A stretch of 64,000 nucleotides of DNA from an uncultured Rhodospira sp. GTDB taxonomy: Bacteria; Pseudomonadota; Alphaproteobacteria; Rhodospirillales; Rhodospirillaceae. Shown one piece after another: positions 1 to 12,061 of the stretch (the first letter of the stretch is position 1; each line of letters starts with the position of its first letter). The DNA lies in the NCBI RefSeq assembly GCF_937138205.1, contig NZ_CAKZOT010000058.1:1-64000 (forward strand). Direction: 5' to 3'. A model generated the notes under the pieces. The model was not told the origin of the DNA. It was given only the letters and a program-made list of their open reading frames with translations, and did not search any database. A program made the translations under genes and the position numbers.

Positions 1-246
1 CGCGCGTTCGAGGACCTGGAGGACGAGAACTTCGACCTCATCATCTCGCTGTCGCCGGAAGCCCAACACAAGGCGGTGGAGATGACCCGCACCATGGCCT
101 GCGAGGTGGAGTTCTGGCACACCTTCGATCCGTCGCTGATCAAGGGCAACCGCGAGGTGCGCCTGGAGGCCTACCGCGAGGTGCGCGACCAGTTGGACCG
201 CCGCATCGTGGAGCGCTTTCCGCTGCACAGGATCGGGCGTGTGTAG
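1..246 (+). CDS. Low-molecular-weight phosphatase family protein (3' end only)
   Basis: The reading frame enters from the left edge and stops at a TAG at 244-246, so only the last 81 residues are present. They match the C-terminal half of the small phosphatase family (LMW tyrosine phosphatase/arsenate reductase fold) found in alphaproteobacteria: a DLIISLSPEAQHKA stretch followed by a Trp-containing segment with DP (EFWHTFDP), and a long final helix ending RRIVERF. The catalytic CxxxxxR loop would lie upstream and cannot be seen. In many alphaproteobacteria this gene lies just before infA (family knowledge); here it is followed by a toxin-antitoxin pair. The substrate is unknown. Confidence 0.72.
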   Translation, partial: RAFEDLEDENFDLIISLSPEAQHKAVEMTRTMACEVEFWHTFDPSLIKGNREVRLEAYREVRDQLDRRIVERFPLHRIGRV

Positions 247-362
247 GGCAAGGGATTGGCTCCGACCCGGGATGACCCTTTTCTTGTCCCGCGCCCCTTC
301 ACCAGCACGGTGGGCGCGGCTATCCTCCCACGGTCCCGCGACCCGCCGGGAGAAGACGGACC

Positions 363-713
363 ATGGCCTGGAAGACCCTCGACGAGCGCCACCAAGAGGC
401 GCTGGACGCCCTGCGCCGGGCCGCCGACGCCGTGCGCGCCGACTTGGCGGCCTTTGCCGGTGCCCACCCGCAGGGTCGCTTCATCCTCTACGGCTCCGTG
501 GTCCGGGGCACGGCCGCCCCCGACAGCGACCTCGACATCCTGGTCGACTACCCGCCCGACAGCGACCGCGAGGCCTGGACGGCCGCCGAGGACGCCTGCC
601 GCCGCCATGGCCTGCGCGGCGACATCATGCCGGTGGCCTGGACCAAGCCCGCGTTCGTCGCCCGCGTCCTGGAGCGCGGCGCCGAGATCGTCGGGGGAGA
701 TGCGCCCCAATGA
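363..713 (+). CDS. MntA-type minimal nucleotidyltransferase (antitoxin)
   Basis: A 116-residue protein of the DNA polymerase beta-like minimal nucleotidyltransferase family. The signature GSVVRG lies at residues 44-49, followed by SDLD at 55-58, which supplies the paired metal-binding aspartates; the size is typical. In characterised MntA/HepT modules the nucleotidyltransferase neutralises the HEPN toxin by adding AMP to a tyrosine. The stop codon overlaps the start of the next gene by 4 nt (ATGA), so the two are translationally coupled, as expected for such a module. The start ATG follows a GGGAGAAG ribosome binding site. The family is clear; the antitoxin role is inferred from the neighbour. 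Confidence 0.85.
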   Translation: MAWKTLDERHQEALDALRRAADAVRADLAAFAGAHPQGRFILYGSVVRGTAAPDSDLDILVDYPPDSDREAWTAAEDACRRHGLRGDIMPVAWTKPAFVARVLERGAEIVGGDAPQ

Positions 714-1201
714 CCAATGGGCGATGGGTCGAGATCGAGGACGACGTCGCGGCCGCCTGTCGGCACCTTGCTCGCGCGGTCGAGATCTTCCGCACCCAGG
801 ACCTGACCGGCGCCGACCTGTCCAGCTACACCGCCGCCATGGGGTTCCTGCACGCCATGCAGGCGGGCTATACGGCGCTGGAATCCGCCCTGGCGCGGAT
901 TCTCCGGCTCCTCGACGAGGCCCCGCCGAGCGGCCCAGACTGGCACGCCGACCTGTTGAAACGGGCGGCGCGTGCGATCCCGTCCCTGCGCCCGCCGATT
1001 CTCTCCCCCGAACTCATAGTCCTGGCCGACGAGGCCCGACGGTTCCGCCATGTGGCCATGAAAAGCTATGACAGCTTCATCCCGGAAAACGCGACCCGAG
1101 CCGTCGCCGCCGCCGAGCGCCTCGCCGCCACGCTGCCGGACGAGATCGCCCACTTCCGCCAGACCATCGATCCCGCGCCCCCGCCCCACCAGCCCCCTTG
1201 A
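710..1201 (+). CDS. HepT-like HEPN toxin, with an altered active-site motif
   Basis: A 163-residue, helix-rich protein encoded immediately after the MntA-like gene with a 4-nt overlap. It resembles the HepT-like ribonuclease toxin family, which carries an Rx4HxY motif. Here the motif region (residues 113-120) reads RHVAMKSY: the arginine and tyrosine are kept but the position of the catalytic histidine is lysine. The tyrosine is the residue AMPylated by MntA in the characterised system. The protein may therefore be a weakened or inactive toxin, or His114 may serve instead. The family assignment rests on context, length and the remaining motif. Confidence 0.72.
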   Translation: MTNGRWVEIEDDVAAACRHLARAVEIFRTQDLTGADLSSYTAAMGFLHAMQAGYTALESALARILRLLDEAPPSGPDWHADLLKRAARAIPSLRPPILSPELIVLADEARRFRHVAMKSYDSFIPENATRAVAAAERLAATLPDEIAHFRQTIDPAPPPHQPP

Positions 1202-1256
1202 CCCGTGCGGCCGGAGCGGGCTTGGTTGACCCTACCGGAACCAACAGGAGAGCACC

Positions 1257-3589
1257 ATGGGCCGCTTCGGCCAGGGACAGGCCATCCGACGGGTGGAGGA
1301 TCAACGCTTTCTCACCGGCACCGGCCGCTACACCGATGACATCACCCTGCCCGGCATGGCCTTTGGCGCCGTGGTCCGCTCGCCGCACCCGCACGGCGTT
1401 CTGACCGGCATCGACATCGACGCGGCACGGGCCATGCCCGGCGTGCTGGGCGTGTTCACGGCGGCCGACCTGGACTCGGCCGGCCTGGGCGGGCTGCCCG
1501 CGACGATCCTGGTCAAGAACCGCGACGGCACCCGCATGACCGCGCCCGATCGCCCCATCCTGGCGCGGGACCGGGTCCGCTTCGTCGGCGAGCCGGTGGC
1601 CTTCGTGGTGGCCGAGAGCGCCCTTCAGGCCCGCGACGCGGCCGAGGCGGTGCTCGCCGACATCGACCCGCTGCCCGCCGCGCCGGATGTTGCCAGCGCC
1701 CTGGGCGAGGGCGCGCCGGCGCTGCACCCGGACGACGCGCCCGGCAACATTCTGTTCGACTGGGAGTCGGGCGACCCCGACGCCACCGCCGCGCAATTCG
1801 CCAAGGCCGACCGGATCGTGGCGCTCGATCTGGTCAACAGCCGCGTCGCCCCCACACCCATGGAGCCGCGCGGCGCCATCGGCCGGTTCGACACGGCAAC
1901 CGACAAATACGAGTTGTTGACCGGCAGCCAGGGCTCCCACTCCCTGCGCGACTGGCTGGCCACCTACGTGTTCCAGGTTCCACCGGAGCGCATTCGCGTG
2001 GTATCGCCCGATGTCGGCGGCGGCTTCGGGATGCGCCTGTTCCTGATGAACGAGCACGCCCTGGTCCTGTTCGCGGCGAAGGCCCTGGGCCGCCCGGTCA
2101 AATGGATCGCCGATCGCTCCGAGGGCTTCGCCAGCGACCTGCACGGCCGCGACCACGTGACACACGCCGAACTGGCGCTCGACGCCGAGGGCCGCTTCCT
2201 GGCCATCCGCGCCGATGTGCGCGCCAACATCGGCGCCTACTGCTCGCAGAACGCCGCCTTCATCCCCACGATGGCCGGCGCCGCCATGATCGTCGGCGTC
2301 TACGCCTTCGCCGCCGCCAGCTATCGCGCGCGCGGCGTGGTGACCACCACCACACCCGTCGATGCCTACCGGGGCGCCGGCCGACCGGAGGCGGCCTACC
2401 TGCTGGAACGCCTGGTGGAGACGGCGGCGCGCGAGACCGGGGTGACGGTCGACGAAATCCGGCGCCGCAATTTCATCGCGCCCGAATCCCTGCCCTACAC
2501 GACGGCGCTGGGCCGAACGTACGATTCGGGCCACTTCGCCGCCATTCTGGACGAGGGCCTGCGGGTCGCCGACTGGGCCGGCTTCGAGCAGCGCCGGGCG
2601 GCCTCCGCCGCCGCCGGCCGGCTGCGTGGCATCGGCCTGAGCACCTATATCGAGGCCTCCGGGGGCGGCGGCGATGAAAGCGCCACCGTCCGGGTGGCGC
2701 CGGACGGCGCCATCACCGTGCTGATCGGCAGCCAGTCCACCGGCCAGGGCCATGAGACCGCCTACGGCCAGATGGTGGCCGACGCCCTGGGTGTGCCGCT
2801 GGAGAGCATCCGCGTGCGCCAGGGCGACACGGACGAGGTCCCCACCGGCAAGGGCACCGGCGGCTCGCGGTCCATTCCCGTGGGCGGGGCCTCGCTGGCC
2901 GCCGCCACCGACGACCTGATCGCGCGGGCCAGGGCCATCGCCGCCGACCTGCTGGAGGCCGACGACCCCGACGCCATCACCCACGACCCGGAGGCCGGGC
3001 TGTTCCGCCTGACCGGCAGCAACCGGGTGCTCACGCTGGCCGAGGTCGCCCACGCCGCCAATGACCAGGGCGGCCCGGGCCTGACCGCCACCCACGCTTG
3101 GAAACCACCGCAGGCCACCTATCCCAACGGCTGCCATGTGTGCGAGGTGGAGATCGACCCCGACACTGGCGCCGTCCGGCTGGACCGCTACACCATCGTC
3201 GATGACATGGGCACGGTGCTGAACCCGCTGCTGTTGGAAGGCCAGATCATCGGTGGCGCCGTGCAGGGCATGGCCCAGGCGCTGATGGAGCAGGTGATCT
3301 ATGATCCGGAGACGGGGCAACTGCTGACCGGGACGCTCCAGGACTACCAGGTGCCGCGTGTGCGCGACATTCCGGACATCACCTTCCGCACGGTCGAGGA
3401 CTATCCGTGTCGCACCAACCCGCTGGGGGTGAAGGGGGCGGGTGAAGCCGGCACCATCGGCGCCACGCCGGCCGTGATCAACGCCGTGGTGGACGCGCTG
3501 GCCCCGCTCGGCATCCGCCACATCGACATGCCGGCCACGCCGCACCGCGTGTGGCAGGCGATCCAGGCCGCCAAGGGACCGAAACCGCG

Positions 3590-3593
<4 letters not shown>
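1257..3593 (+). CDS. Xanthine dehydrogenase-family molybdopterin-binding subunit
   Basis: A 778-residue large subunit of the molybdenum hydroxylase family (CoxL/XdhB-like). The N-terminal a/b-hammerhead domain opens with [15 protein letters not shown]. It is followed by the molybdopterin-binding region with [17 protein letters not shown] and [10 protein letters not shown], and the catalytic glutamate sits in GVKGAGEAG near residue 729. True CO dehydrogenases carry AYRCSFR where this protein has AYRGAGR, so CO oxidation is unlikely and an organic substrate (N-heterocycle or aldehyde) is more probable. The FAD and 2Fe-2S subunits that such enzymes need are not adjacent. The start has an AGGAG site just upstream, and the stop overlaps the next gene. 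Confidence 0.88.
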
Positions 3594-4379
<786 letters not shown>

Positions 4380-4399
<20 letters not shown>

Positions 4400-5168
4400 C
4401 CGGCGCCCGGCGATAGGGGCCATTCTGGCGGCACTCGTCCTGTCCGCGAGCAGCGCCACCCACGCCTATGACCTGCCCGGCATCCAGGGCGCCGACGATC
4501 GCCGCCCGGTGATCAGCACCGGCCCCGGCTCTGGCAAGGCCTACCCCTGGCCCTGGCAGGCGATCGGCCGCGTCAACCGCAACACCGGCGGCTTCTGCAC
4601 CGGCACGCTGATCGCGCCCGACTTGGTGCTGACGGCCGCGCACTGCCTGGAGAACACCCGCGTCGGCCGGCTGCCGCCGGAGAGCCTGCATTTCCTAGCC
4701 GGCTACCGCTTCGGCGACTATGACGCCCACGGGCGCGTCGCCGAGATCCTGCGGCCCGACCAGGACGGCCCGCGCGGCGACTTCGCCCTGGTGCGCCTGA
4801 CGGCGCCGATCGCCGGCATCCCGCCCTTGCGCCTCAGCACCGCCATCGGCACGGGCCGCTCCGCTGGCGTCCACGCGCGGGTGTGGCTGGCGGGCTACAG
4901 CCAGGATCGGCCGCACCTTCTGGCCGTGGACAAGAGTTGCATCATGCTGGGCGTGCGCGACGACGCGTTATGGCGGCATGATTGCGACGGCCCCAAGGGC
5001 TCGTCCGGCGGCCCCATCCTGGTCAGTGGCGAGGACCCCGACGCGCCCCGGGTCGCCGGCATTTCCATCGGCTTCGCCGACCGCCTCGACATGCCACAGG
5101 GCGTGATGGTGCCCGCGCCGGTGATCCGCGCATTCCTGGAGGCGCGGGGACTGGCGCCGCCGAATTAG
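4380..5168 (+). CDS. Secreted trypsin-like serine protease (S1 family)
   Basis: A 262-residue protein with an N-terminal signal peptide (hydrophobic core roughly residues 10-22, probable cleavage after an A-x-A near residue 29). All three catalytic elements of chymotrypsin-fold proteases are present: LTAAHC (His), GDFALVRL (Asp) and [10 protein letters not shown] (Ser). Four cysteines could form disulfides. It is therefore likely exported to the periplasm or beyond. The start lies 20 nt inside the end of cysQ, a larger overlap than the other junctions here. In many alphaproteobacteria trpF occupies the position just before trpB; here this protease does. The substrate is unknown. Confidence 0.87.
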
Positions 5169-5228
5169 CGCTAGGCCCACACCGGCCGCCCGCGCTATAA
5201 CGCGCGCGCGCAACGAGACGGGACACCG

Positions 5229-6454
<1,226 letters not shown>

Positions 6455-6455
<1 letters not shown>

Positions 6456-7267
6456 TGCCCAAGGAAACGACCCCCGAGAGTGGCCGCATTCAGGCCCGCT
6501 TCGCCGCCCTGCGGGAGCAGGGCCGCGCCGGACTGGTCACCTACATGATGGCCGGCGATCCCGACACGGCGGCCGCCCAGGCGGTGCTGGAGGGACTTCC
6601 CGCCGCCGGCGCCGACATCATCGAACTGGGGATGCCGTTCTCCGATCCCATGGCCGACGGCCCGACCATCCAGGCCGCCGCCCAGCGGGCGCTGAAGCAG
6701 GGGCAGACCCTCAAGGGCACGCTGGCGATGCTGGCGCGGTTCCGGGAGAAGGACGCGGACACCCCGGTCGTGCTGATGGGCTACTACAACCCCATCCACA
6801 GCCATGGGGTGGAGCAGTTCGCCGCCGACGCCGCCGCCGCCGGCGCCGACGGGGCGATCATCGTCGATCTGCCGCCGGAGGAGGCGCCGGAACTGACCGG
6901 CCCATTCGCCGCCCACGGTTTGCACCTGATCATGCTGACCGCGCCGACCACGGACGAGAAACGCCTGCCGGCGGTGCTCGATCACGCCGGCGGATTCCTC
7001 TATTACGTCTCAATCACCGGCATCACCGGCACCCGCTCGGCCGACGAAACCCAGGTCGCCGAGGCCGTGGCCCGGCTGCGCGCCAAGACCGACCTGCCCA
7101 TCGCCGTCGGCTTCGGCATCCGCACGCCGGACCAGGCCGCCGCCATCGCCCGCGCCGCCGATGCCGCCGTGGTCGGCTCGGCTTTGGTGGAGCGCATCGC
7201 CACGGGGGACGACCCGCTGGGCTTCGTCGCCGCGCTGGCCGAGGGTGTCCGAGGCGCCCGGCCCTAG
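6455..7267 (+). CDS. trpA: Tryptophan synthase alpha chain
   Basis: A 270-residue TIM-barrel enzyme that splits indole-3-glycerol phosphate and channels indole to TrpB. The catalytic glutamate lies in [16 protein letters not shown] near residue 51, with the catalytic aspartate in the same motif. The MGYYNPI strand and the C-terminal phosphate-binding GFGIRTPDQ are also present. The ATG at 6455 overlaps the trpB stop by one base (TGATG). A GTG one codon earlier is also in frame, but the ATG is the usual choice. Coupled expression with trpB is expected. Confidence 0.96.
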
Positions 7268-7300
7268 ACCTCGACCAGACCCGCGTTCTCGGGAGTTCGC

Positions 7301-8380
7301 ATGAACTGGCTGTCCGAATACGTCCGCCCCAAGTTCCGCAACCTCGTTGGCAGTCCGCGCGAGGTGCCGGACAACCTGTGGCACAAGTGCCCCGCCTGCG
7401 GGCACATGATCTTCCACAAGGAATTGGACAAGGCCCGCCGCGTCTGTGCCCAGTGCGGCCACCACATGCGGATGCCGGTCAAGCACCGCCTGGCCATGCT
7501 GTTCGATGACGGCGTCTACGACCGCACGCCGCTGCCGAAGGTGCCGGCCGATCCGCTGAAGTTCCGCGACGTCAAAAGCTATTCCAGCCGCCTGAAGGAT
7601 GCCCAGGCCAAGACCGGCGAAAGCGACGCGCTGATCGTCGCCAAGGGGCCGATCGAGGGCCGCACGGCCGTGGTCGCGGCCTTCGACTTCGACTTCATGG
7701 GCGGATCCATGGGCATGGCCGTGGGCGAGGGCTTCGTCGAGGCGGCCGAACTGGCCGTCAAGGAAAAGGCGCCGCTGATCGCCATTCCGGCCTCCGGCGG
7801 GGCGCGGATGCAGGAAGGCATCCTCTCGCTGATGCAGATGGCGCGGGTGACCGTGGCCGTCGACATGGTCAAGGACGCCGGGCTGCCGTACATCGTTGTC
7901 CTGACCGACCCCACCACGGGCGGCGTCACCGCCTCGCTGGCCATGCTGGGCGACATCGCCATCGCCGAACCGGGGGCGATCATCGGCTTCGCCGGCGCGC
8001 GGGTGATCGAACAGACCATCCACGAAAAGCTGCCGAAGGGGTTCCAGCGGTCGGAATACCTGCTGGAACATGGCATGGTGGACATGGTGGTGACGCGCGC
8101 CGCGCTGAAGTCGGCGCTGGCCCGGGTCATGCGGCTGCTGACGGTCCCCACCCTGCCCTACGAGCACGCCAACCTGCCGGCCGTCGCCGAGGGGGACGCC
8201 AAGGTCGAGCACCATCGAGAGACGGAACCCACCGGCCCGGTGGACGAGTCCGAGGATCCGCACCCCGACGCCGAGATCCTGCCGCCATCCGACCCACCCA
8301 AACGCAAGGGCGGGCGGTCCAAGGGTCCTGACGACACCGCCGCCGCCTCCACGGCGGCCGACCGCGCGCCGGAGTCGTGA
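7301..8380 (+). CDS. accD: Acetyl-CoA carboxylase carboxyltransferase subunit beta
   Basis: A 359-residue subunit of the carboxyltransferase that forms malonyl-CoA for fatty acid synthesis. The N-terminal zinc ribbon has its four cysteines at about 30, 33, 49 and 52 (CPACG and CAQCG). The crotonase-like core includes [10 protein letters not shown] and [16 protein letters not shown]. About 70 residues at the C-terminus form a charged, probably disordered tail rich in Pro, Asp, Glu and Ala, a feature seen in other alphaproteobacteria. The gene lies 33 nt after trpA and overlaps folC by 4 nt, the usual trpB-trpA-accD-folC order of the class. Confidence 0.96.
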   Translation: MNWLSEYVRPKFRNLVGSPREVPDNLWHKCPACGHMIFHKELDKARRVCAQCGHHMRMPVKHRLAMLFDDGVYDRTPLPKVPADPLKFRDVKSYSSRLKDAQAKTGESDALIVAKGPIEGRTAVVAAFDFDFMGGSMGMAVGEGFVEAAELAVKEKAPLIAIPASGGARMQEGILSLMQMARVTVAVDMVKDAGLPYIVVLTDPTTGGVTASLAMLGDIAIAEPGAIIGFAGARVIEQTIHEKLPKGFQRSEYLLEHGMVDMVVTRAALKSALARVMRLLTVPTLPYEHANLPAVAEGDAKVEHHRETEPTGPVDESEDPHPDAEILPPSDPPKRKGGRSKGPDDTAAASTAADRAPES

Positions 8381-9690
8381 CGTCACCGCCCATGCCCGAC
8401 GCCCCTTCCGACCGCGTGCTGGCGCGGCTGATGGCCCTGCACCCCAAGGCCATCGACTTGGTCCTGGACCGCGTGTGGCGCCTGTTGGCGCGCCTGGATC
8501 ACCCCGAACGCCGCCTGCCGCCGGTCGTGCATGTCGCCGGCACCAACGGCAAGGGCTCCGTGGTGGCCCTGCTGCGGGCCATGCTGGAGGCCGGCGGACA
8601 GCGCGTCCATGTCTACACCTCGCCGCACCTGGTGCGTTTCGCCGAGCGCATCCGGCTGGCCGGGCGCCTGATCGACGAGGACCACCTGACCGCGCTGCTG
8701 GAAGAGTGCGAGCGGGCCAACGGTCCCGACCCCATCACCTTTTTCGAGATCACCACCTGCGCCGCCCTGCTGGCCTTCGCCCGCGAACCGGCGGACGTCG
8801 TCCTGCTGGAGACCGGCCTGGGCGGCCGCCTTGACGCCACCAATGTCGTCGAGCGGCCGGTTCTGACGGCTATTGCGCCGATCGCGCTGGACCATCAGCA
8901 GTACCTGGGCGAGACGCTGGCGGAGATCGCGGGAGAAAAGGCCGGGATTCTCAAGCCCGGCGTGCCCTGTGTGGCCGCCGCGCAGATGCCGGACGCCGCC
9001 ACCGTGCTCGACCAACGGGCGGCGGAGGTGGGCGCGGCGCTCTCGCTCGGCGGGCGCGACTGGACATGGGCGCCGGACGCGGCCGGCCGGTTCGTGACCG
9101 ACGGTGAGAGCTGGCCGGCGCCGCCGCTGCCGGGCGAGCACCAACGCGCCAACGCCGCGCTGGCGGTGCGCATGGCCCTGGCCCTGCCGGAGGCGCTGCG
9201 CCCGGCCCCGGAGGCCATCCGCACCGGGCTGGCGCGCGTCGACTGGCCGGCGCGGCTGCAGCGCCTGCCGACGGGGCCGCTGGTGGACCGGCTGCCGGCC
9301 GCCTGGGAGGTCTGGCTGGACGGCGGCCACAACCCGGCCGCCGGCGCGGCCCTGGCGGCGGTGCTGGAGGGGTGGGGCAACAACCCGCTGCACCTGATCG
9401 TCGGGATGCTGGACACCAAGGATACCGTGGGCTTCCTCCGTCCCCTTGTGTCCAGGGCCGCCAGCGTCCACACCGTGCCGGTGCCGGGCAGCGCCGCCGG
9501 CCTGCCGACGGACGTCCTGGCCGAGCGCGCGCGCATGGCCGGAACCGTCCCCGTGACGGACCACACCGGCGTCGCCGATGCCCTCGACGCCATCGCCGCC
9601 TTGCCCGGCCCGCCGGGCCGCGTGCTCATCTGCGGATCGCTCTATCTGGCCGGGGCCGTGCTGGCGGAGAACGGGCCGGTGCCAGCGTGA
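8377..9690 (+). CDS. folC: Dihydrofolate synthase / folylpolyglutamate synthase
   Basis: A 437-residue Mur-ligase-type ATP-dependent enzyme that joins glutamate to dihydropteroate and folate. The ATP-binding P-loop AGTNGKGSV lies near residues 54-62, the family motif [14 protein letters not shown] near 145, and HNPAAG in the C-terminal ligase domain. The GTG at 8377 overlaps the accD stop as GTGA and is chosen for coupling; an ATG five codons later (8392) is a plausible alternative. The final bases of the gene are repeated, with 3 mismatches in 31, about 150 bp downstream (see the repeat entry). Confidence 0.94.
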   Translation: MTSPPMPDAPSDRVLARLMALHPKAIDLVLDRVWRLLARLDHPERRLPPVVHVAGTNGKGSVVALLRAMLEAGGQRVHVYTSPHLVRFAERIRLAGRLIDEDHLTALLEECERANGPDPITFFEITTCAALLAFAREPADVVLLETGLGGRLDATNVVERPVLTAIAPIALDHQQYLGETLAEIAGEKAGILKPGVPCVAAAQMPDAATVLDQRAAEVGAALSLGGRDWTWAPDAAGRFVTDGESWPAPPLPGEHQRANAALAVRMALALPEALRPAPEAIRTGLARVDWPARLQRLPTGPLVDRLPAAWEVWLDGGHNPAAGAALAAVLEGWGNNPLHLIVGMLDTKDTVGFLRPLVSRAASVHTVPVPGSAAGLPTDVLAERARMAGTVPVTDHTGVADALDAIAALPGPPGRVLICGSLYLAGAVLAENGPVPA

Positions 9691-9839
9691 CTCTTGTGTA
9701 ACCTTGTAGGGTGCGCTCGACGGCCGCGAAGCGGCCGGCAGCGCACCATCGCGCGGGTGTCTGGTGCGCTGCGCCTTCGGCGCGAGCGCACCCTACGGGG
9801 TATACCGCGCTGGCCGAGAACGGGCCAGTGCCGGCGTGA
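9660..9839. repeat. Cloverleaf-like palindromic element flanked by a direct repeat of the folC tail
   Basis: Perfect 14-bp inverted arms, GTAGGGTGCGCTCG at 9706-9719 and its complement at 9783-9796, enclose three smaller hairpins: GGCCGC-gaa-GCGGCC at 9722-9736, an 11-bp pair at 9738-9748 and 9762-9772, and GCGCC-ttc-GGCGC at 9771-9783. The whole could fold like a cloverleaf. The 31 bases ending folC (9660-9690) recur at 9809-9839 with 3 mismatches and flank the element. The layout suggests a REP/MITE-like unit that arrived with, or caused, a duplication of the folC end. It could also act as a transcription terminator for folC. Confidence 0.75.
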
Positions 9840-9854
9840 GGGGACACGATCCCC

Positions 9855-11285
9855 CTATTGCGCCGCTTCGGCCTGGGCGGGCGGCGCGGCACGCTCGGGG
9901 AAGTGCAGTTCCACCCGCAAGCCCGGATCGTTGTCCTTCAGCTCCAGCCGCGCGGCGTGCAGTTCGGCGACCGCCGACACCAGGCTCAGCCCCAGGCCGG
10001 TGCCGGCGGTGTGGCGGCTCTGTTCCAGGCGCACGAAGCGATTCAGCACCGCGCCCCGGAAGTGTTCCGGGATGCCCGGCCCGTCGTCGGCCACCACCAG
10101 CCGCACGGTGCCGAGGGCCACGTTGACGAACACCGAGATGTGGCCGCCCTCCGGCGTGTACTTGATGGCGTTGTCCACCAGGTTGGCGGCGGCCTGCGAC
10201 AGCAGGTGGCGGTCGCCCAGCACCGTCGGCGGATGGTCGGCATAGGGCGGCGTGTACACCAGCGTCTGGCCGCGTTCCTCGGCCACCGGTTCGTACAGCT
10301 CGACGGTACAGGCCACCACCTCGGCCAGATCGACCGCCTCGAAGCTCTCCGTGGCGTGGCGCCCCTCGATGCGGGCGATCGACAGCAGCGCATTGAAGGT
10401 GTGCAGGATGGCGTCGGTATCCTCCAGCGCCCCTTCCAGCGAGCGTTGGTACTCCGCCAGGTCGGGCTTGCCGACCAGGGTGATCTCCAGCCGCGAGCGC
10501 ATCCGGTTGAGCGGACTGCGCAGGTCGTGGGCGATGTTGTCGCTGACCTCGCGCATGGCCGAGATCAGCTTCTGCATCCGGTCGAGCATACTGTTGAGGT
10601 TGATGGCCAAGCGGTCGAACTCGTCGCCGGCGCCGGACACCGGCACGCGGCCCGACAGGTCGCCCTCCAGGATGGTCTGCGCGGTGCGGTTGACGGCGTC
10701 GATGCGCCGCAAAAGGTTGCGGCTCATGACGATGCCGCCGATCACCCCCAGCACCAGCGACGTGGCCAGGGCAAAGGCCAGCGACTGCTCCATGATCTGG
10801 GCGAAGCCGGTGCGTTCCGTCATGTCGCGCCCGACCAGCAGGCGCAGGCCGTCCGACAGGTGGACCAGCCGCGCCTGCGCCGGCCAGAGCTGGCCCTGGC
10901 GGTCGCCCTCCCCTTCGACCGTGAAGCGCATCCAGCCGTTGCGGTCCGGCGGCACCCCGGGCCACTGGCGCAGATTGCCGACCAGGGGCGCGCCGCCTTC
11001 CTGCGGCGCCAGCAGATAGAGGTGGTGATAGCCCTGATAGCCCGACACACGATTATCGATCGCCGCGATCAGGGCGTTGACCCCGCCACGCCGGTAGATG
11101 TCGCGCAGGCCGGCCATTTCGGTGTTGATGGCGGTGACCGTCTGCTGGTCGATCAGGGCCGCCGTGGTCCAGTAGACGAGGCCCAGCACCACACCCGACA
11201 GCAGCGCGAAAACAACCGCCGAGATCAGCGCCAGCCGGAAAACCGTGGTGCGAAACAGGCGGGCTGTGGGACTGGGGGGGCTAAT
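9855..11285 (-). CDS. Two-component sensor histidine kinase; start codon uncertain (possible ATT)
   Basis: A membrane histidine kinase of about 445-476 residues. It has a periplasmic sensor region, a second membrane segment (FALATSLVLGVIGGIVM), a HAMP linker, the phosphoacceptor box AHDLRSPLNRMRSRLE and the ATP-binding N, G1 and G2 boxes (NLVDNAIKYTP, DDGPGIPE, GTGLGLSLV). The first in-frame GTG is at 11192, but it would delete most of the first membrane helix (FRLALISAVVFALLSG), encoded just upstream. No ATG, GTG or TTG lies further upstream in this frame next to that helix. An ATT at 11283-11285, overlapping the TAG of the response regulator, would give ISPPSPTARLFR followed by the helix, so the gene is given from there. 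ATT starts are rare but known for infC. The input signal is unknown. Confidence 0.82.
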   Translation of the reverse strand: MSPPSPTARLFRTTVFRLALISAVVFALLSGVVLGLVYWTTAALIDQQTVTAINTEMAGLRDIYRRGGVNALIAAIDNRVSGYQGYHHLYLLAPQEGGAPLVGNLRQWPGVPPDRNGWMRFTVEGEGDRQGQLWPAQARLVHLSDGLRLLVGRDMTERTGFAQIMEQSLAFALATSLVLGVIGGIVMSRNLLRRIDAVNRTAQTILEGDLSGRVPVSGAGDEFDRLAINLNSMLDRMQKLISAMREVSDNIAHDLRSPLNRMRSRLEITLVGKPDLAEYQRSLEGALEDTDAILHTFNALLSIARIEGRHATESFEAVDLAEVVACTVELYEPVAEERGQTLVYTPPYADHPPTVLGDRHLLSQAAANLVDNAIKYTPEGGHISVFVNVALGTVRLVVADDGPGIPEHFRGAVLNRFVRLEQSRHTAGTGLGLSLVSAVAELHAARLELKDNDPGLRVELHFPERAAPPAQAEAAQ

Positions 11286-11958
11286 CGGACTCGCGCAGGC
11301 AGTAGCCCGCGCCCCGGATGGTGTGGATCAGGGCGGTGTCGAAGTCCTTGTCGATCTTCTGGCGCAGGCGGCTGACGTGAACGTCGATGACGTTGGTCTG
11401 CGGGTCGAAGTGGTAGTCCCACACGTTTTCCAGCAGCATGGTGCGCGTCACCACCTGGCCGGCGTGGCGCATCAGGTATTCCAGCAGGCGGAACTCGCGC
11501 GGCTGCAGGGTGATGGTCTTGCCGGCGCGGGTGACGTGGCGGCCGAGCAGGTCCAGTTCCAGGTCGCCGACCTGCATTCGGGTCTGCTGCGTCGGCCCCT
11601 CGCCGCGCCGCAGCAGGGCTTCGAGACGCGCCAGCAGTTCCGAGAAGGCGTATGGCTTGGCCAGATAGTCGTCGCCGCCGGCCCGCAGCCCCTGCACCCG
11701 CGCGTCCACCTCGCCCAGGGCGGAGAGGATCAGCACCGGTGTTTGTTTCCCGGCCTTGCGCAGGGTCTCGACCACCGCCAGCCCGTCCAGGCGCGGCAAC
11801 ATGCGGTCCAGCACGATGGCGTCATAGGTCTCGTTCGTGGCCATGTAGAGGCCGTCCATACCGTTGTCGGCATGGTCCACCACATAGCCGCTCTCGCGCA
11901 GGCCCTTGGCCAGGTAGGCCGCCGCCTCGGCATCGTCTTCGACAACAAGCAGTCTCAT
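11281..11958 (-). CDS. OmpR-family response regulator
   Basis: A 225-residue regulator with a receiver domain followed by a winged-helix DNA-binding domain. The acidic pocket is in VVEDDA, the phospho-acceptor is Asp51 (VLDRMLP) and the conserved lysine is Lys101 (LAKPYAF). The C-terminal domain shows LQPREFRLLEYLM and the TNVIDVHVSRLRQKID recognition helix, ending with a typical IRGAGYCL wing. It closely resembles CusR/CzcR/TctD-type regulators. The histidine kinase gene follows directly and may start on this gene's stop codon, so the two form a cognate pair. The target genes cannot be told from the window. Confidence 0.94.
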   Translation of the reverse strand: MRLLVVEDDAEAAAYLAKGLRESGYVVDHADNGMDGLYMATNETYDAIVLDRMLPRLDGLAVVETLRKAGKQTPVLILSALGEVDARVQGLRAGGDDYLAKPYAFSELLARLEALLRRGEGPTQQTRMQVGDLELDLLGRHVTRAGKTITLQPREFRLLEYLMRHAGQVVTRTMLLENVWDYHFDPQTNVIDVHVSRLRQKIDKDFDTALIHTIRGAGYCLRESD

Positions 11959-12061
11959 GGGGCCGCACTATAGCGCTTTGGCCAGAGGCGGCAAGATGGG
12001 CGATAGGTCCCGCACCCGGCGGATTGGCCCGCCTTCGCGGGCCGAATCCTCCATACGAAGG

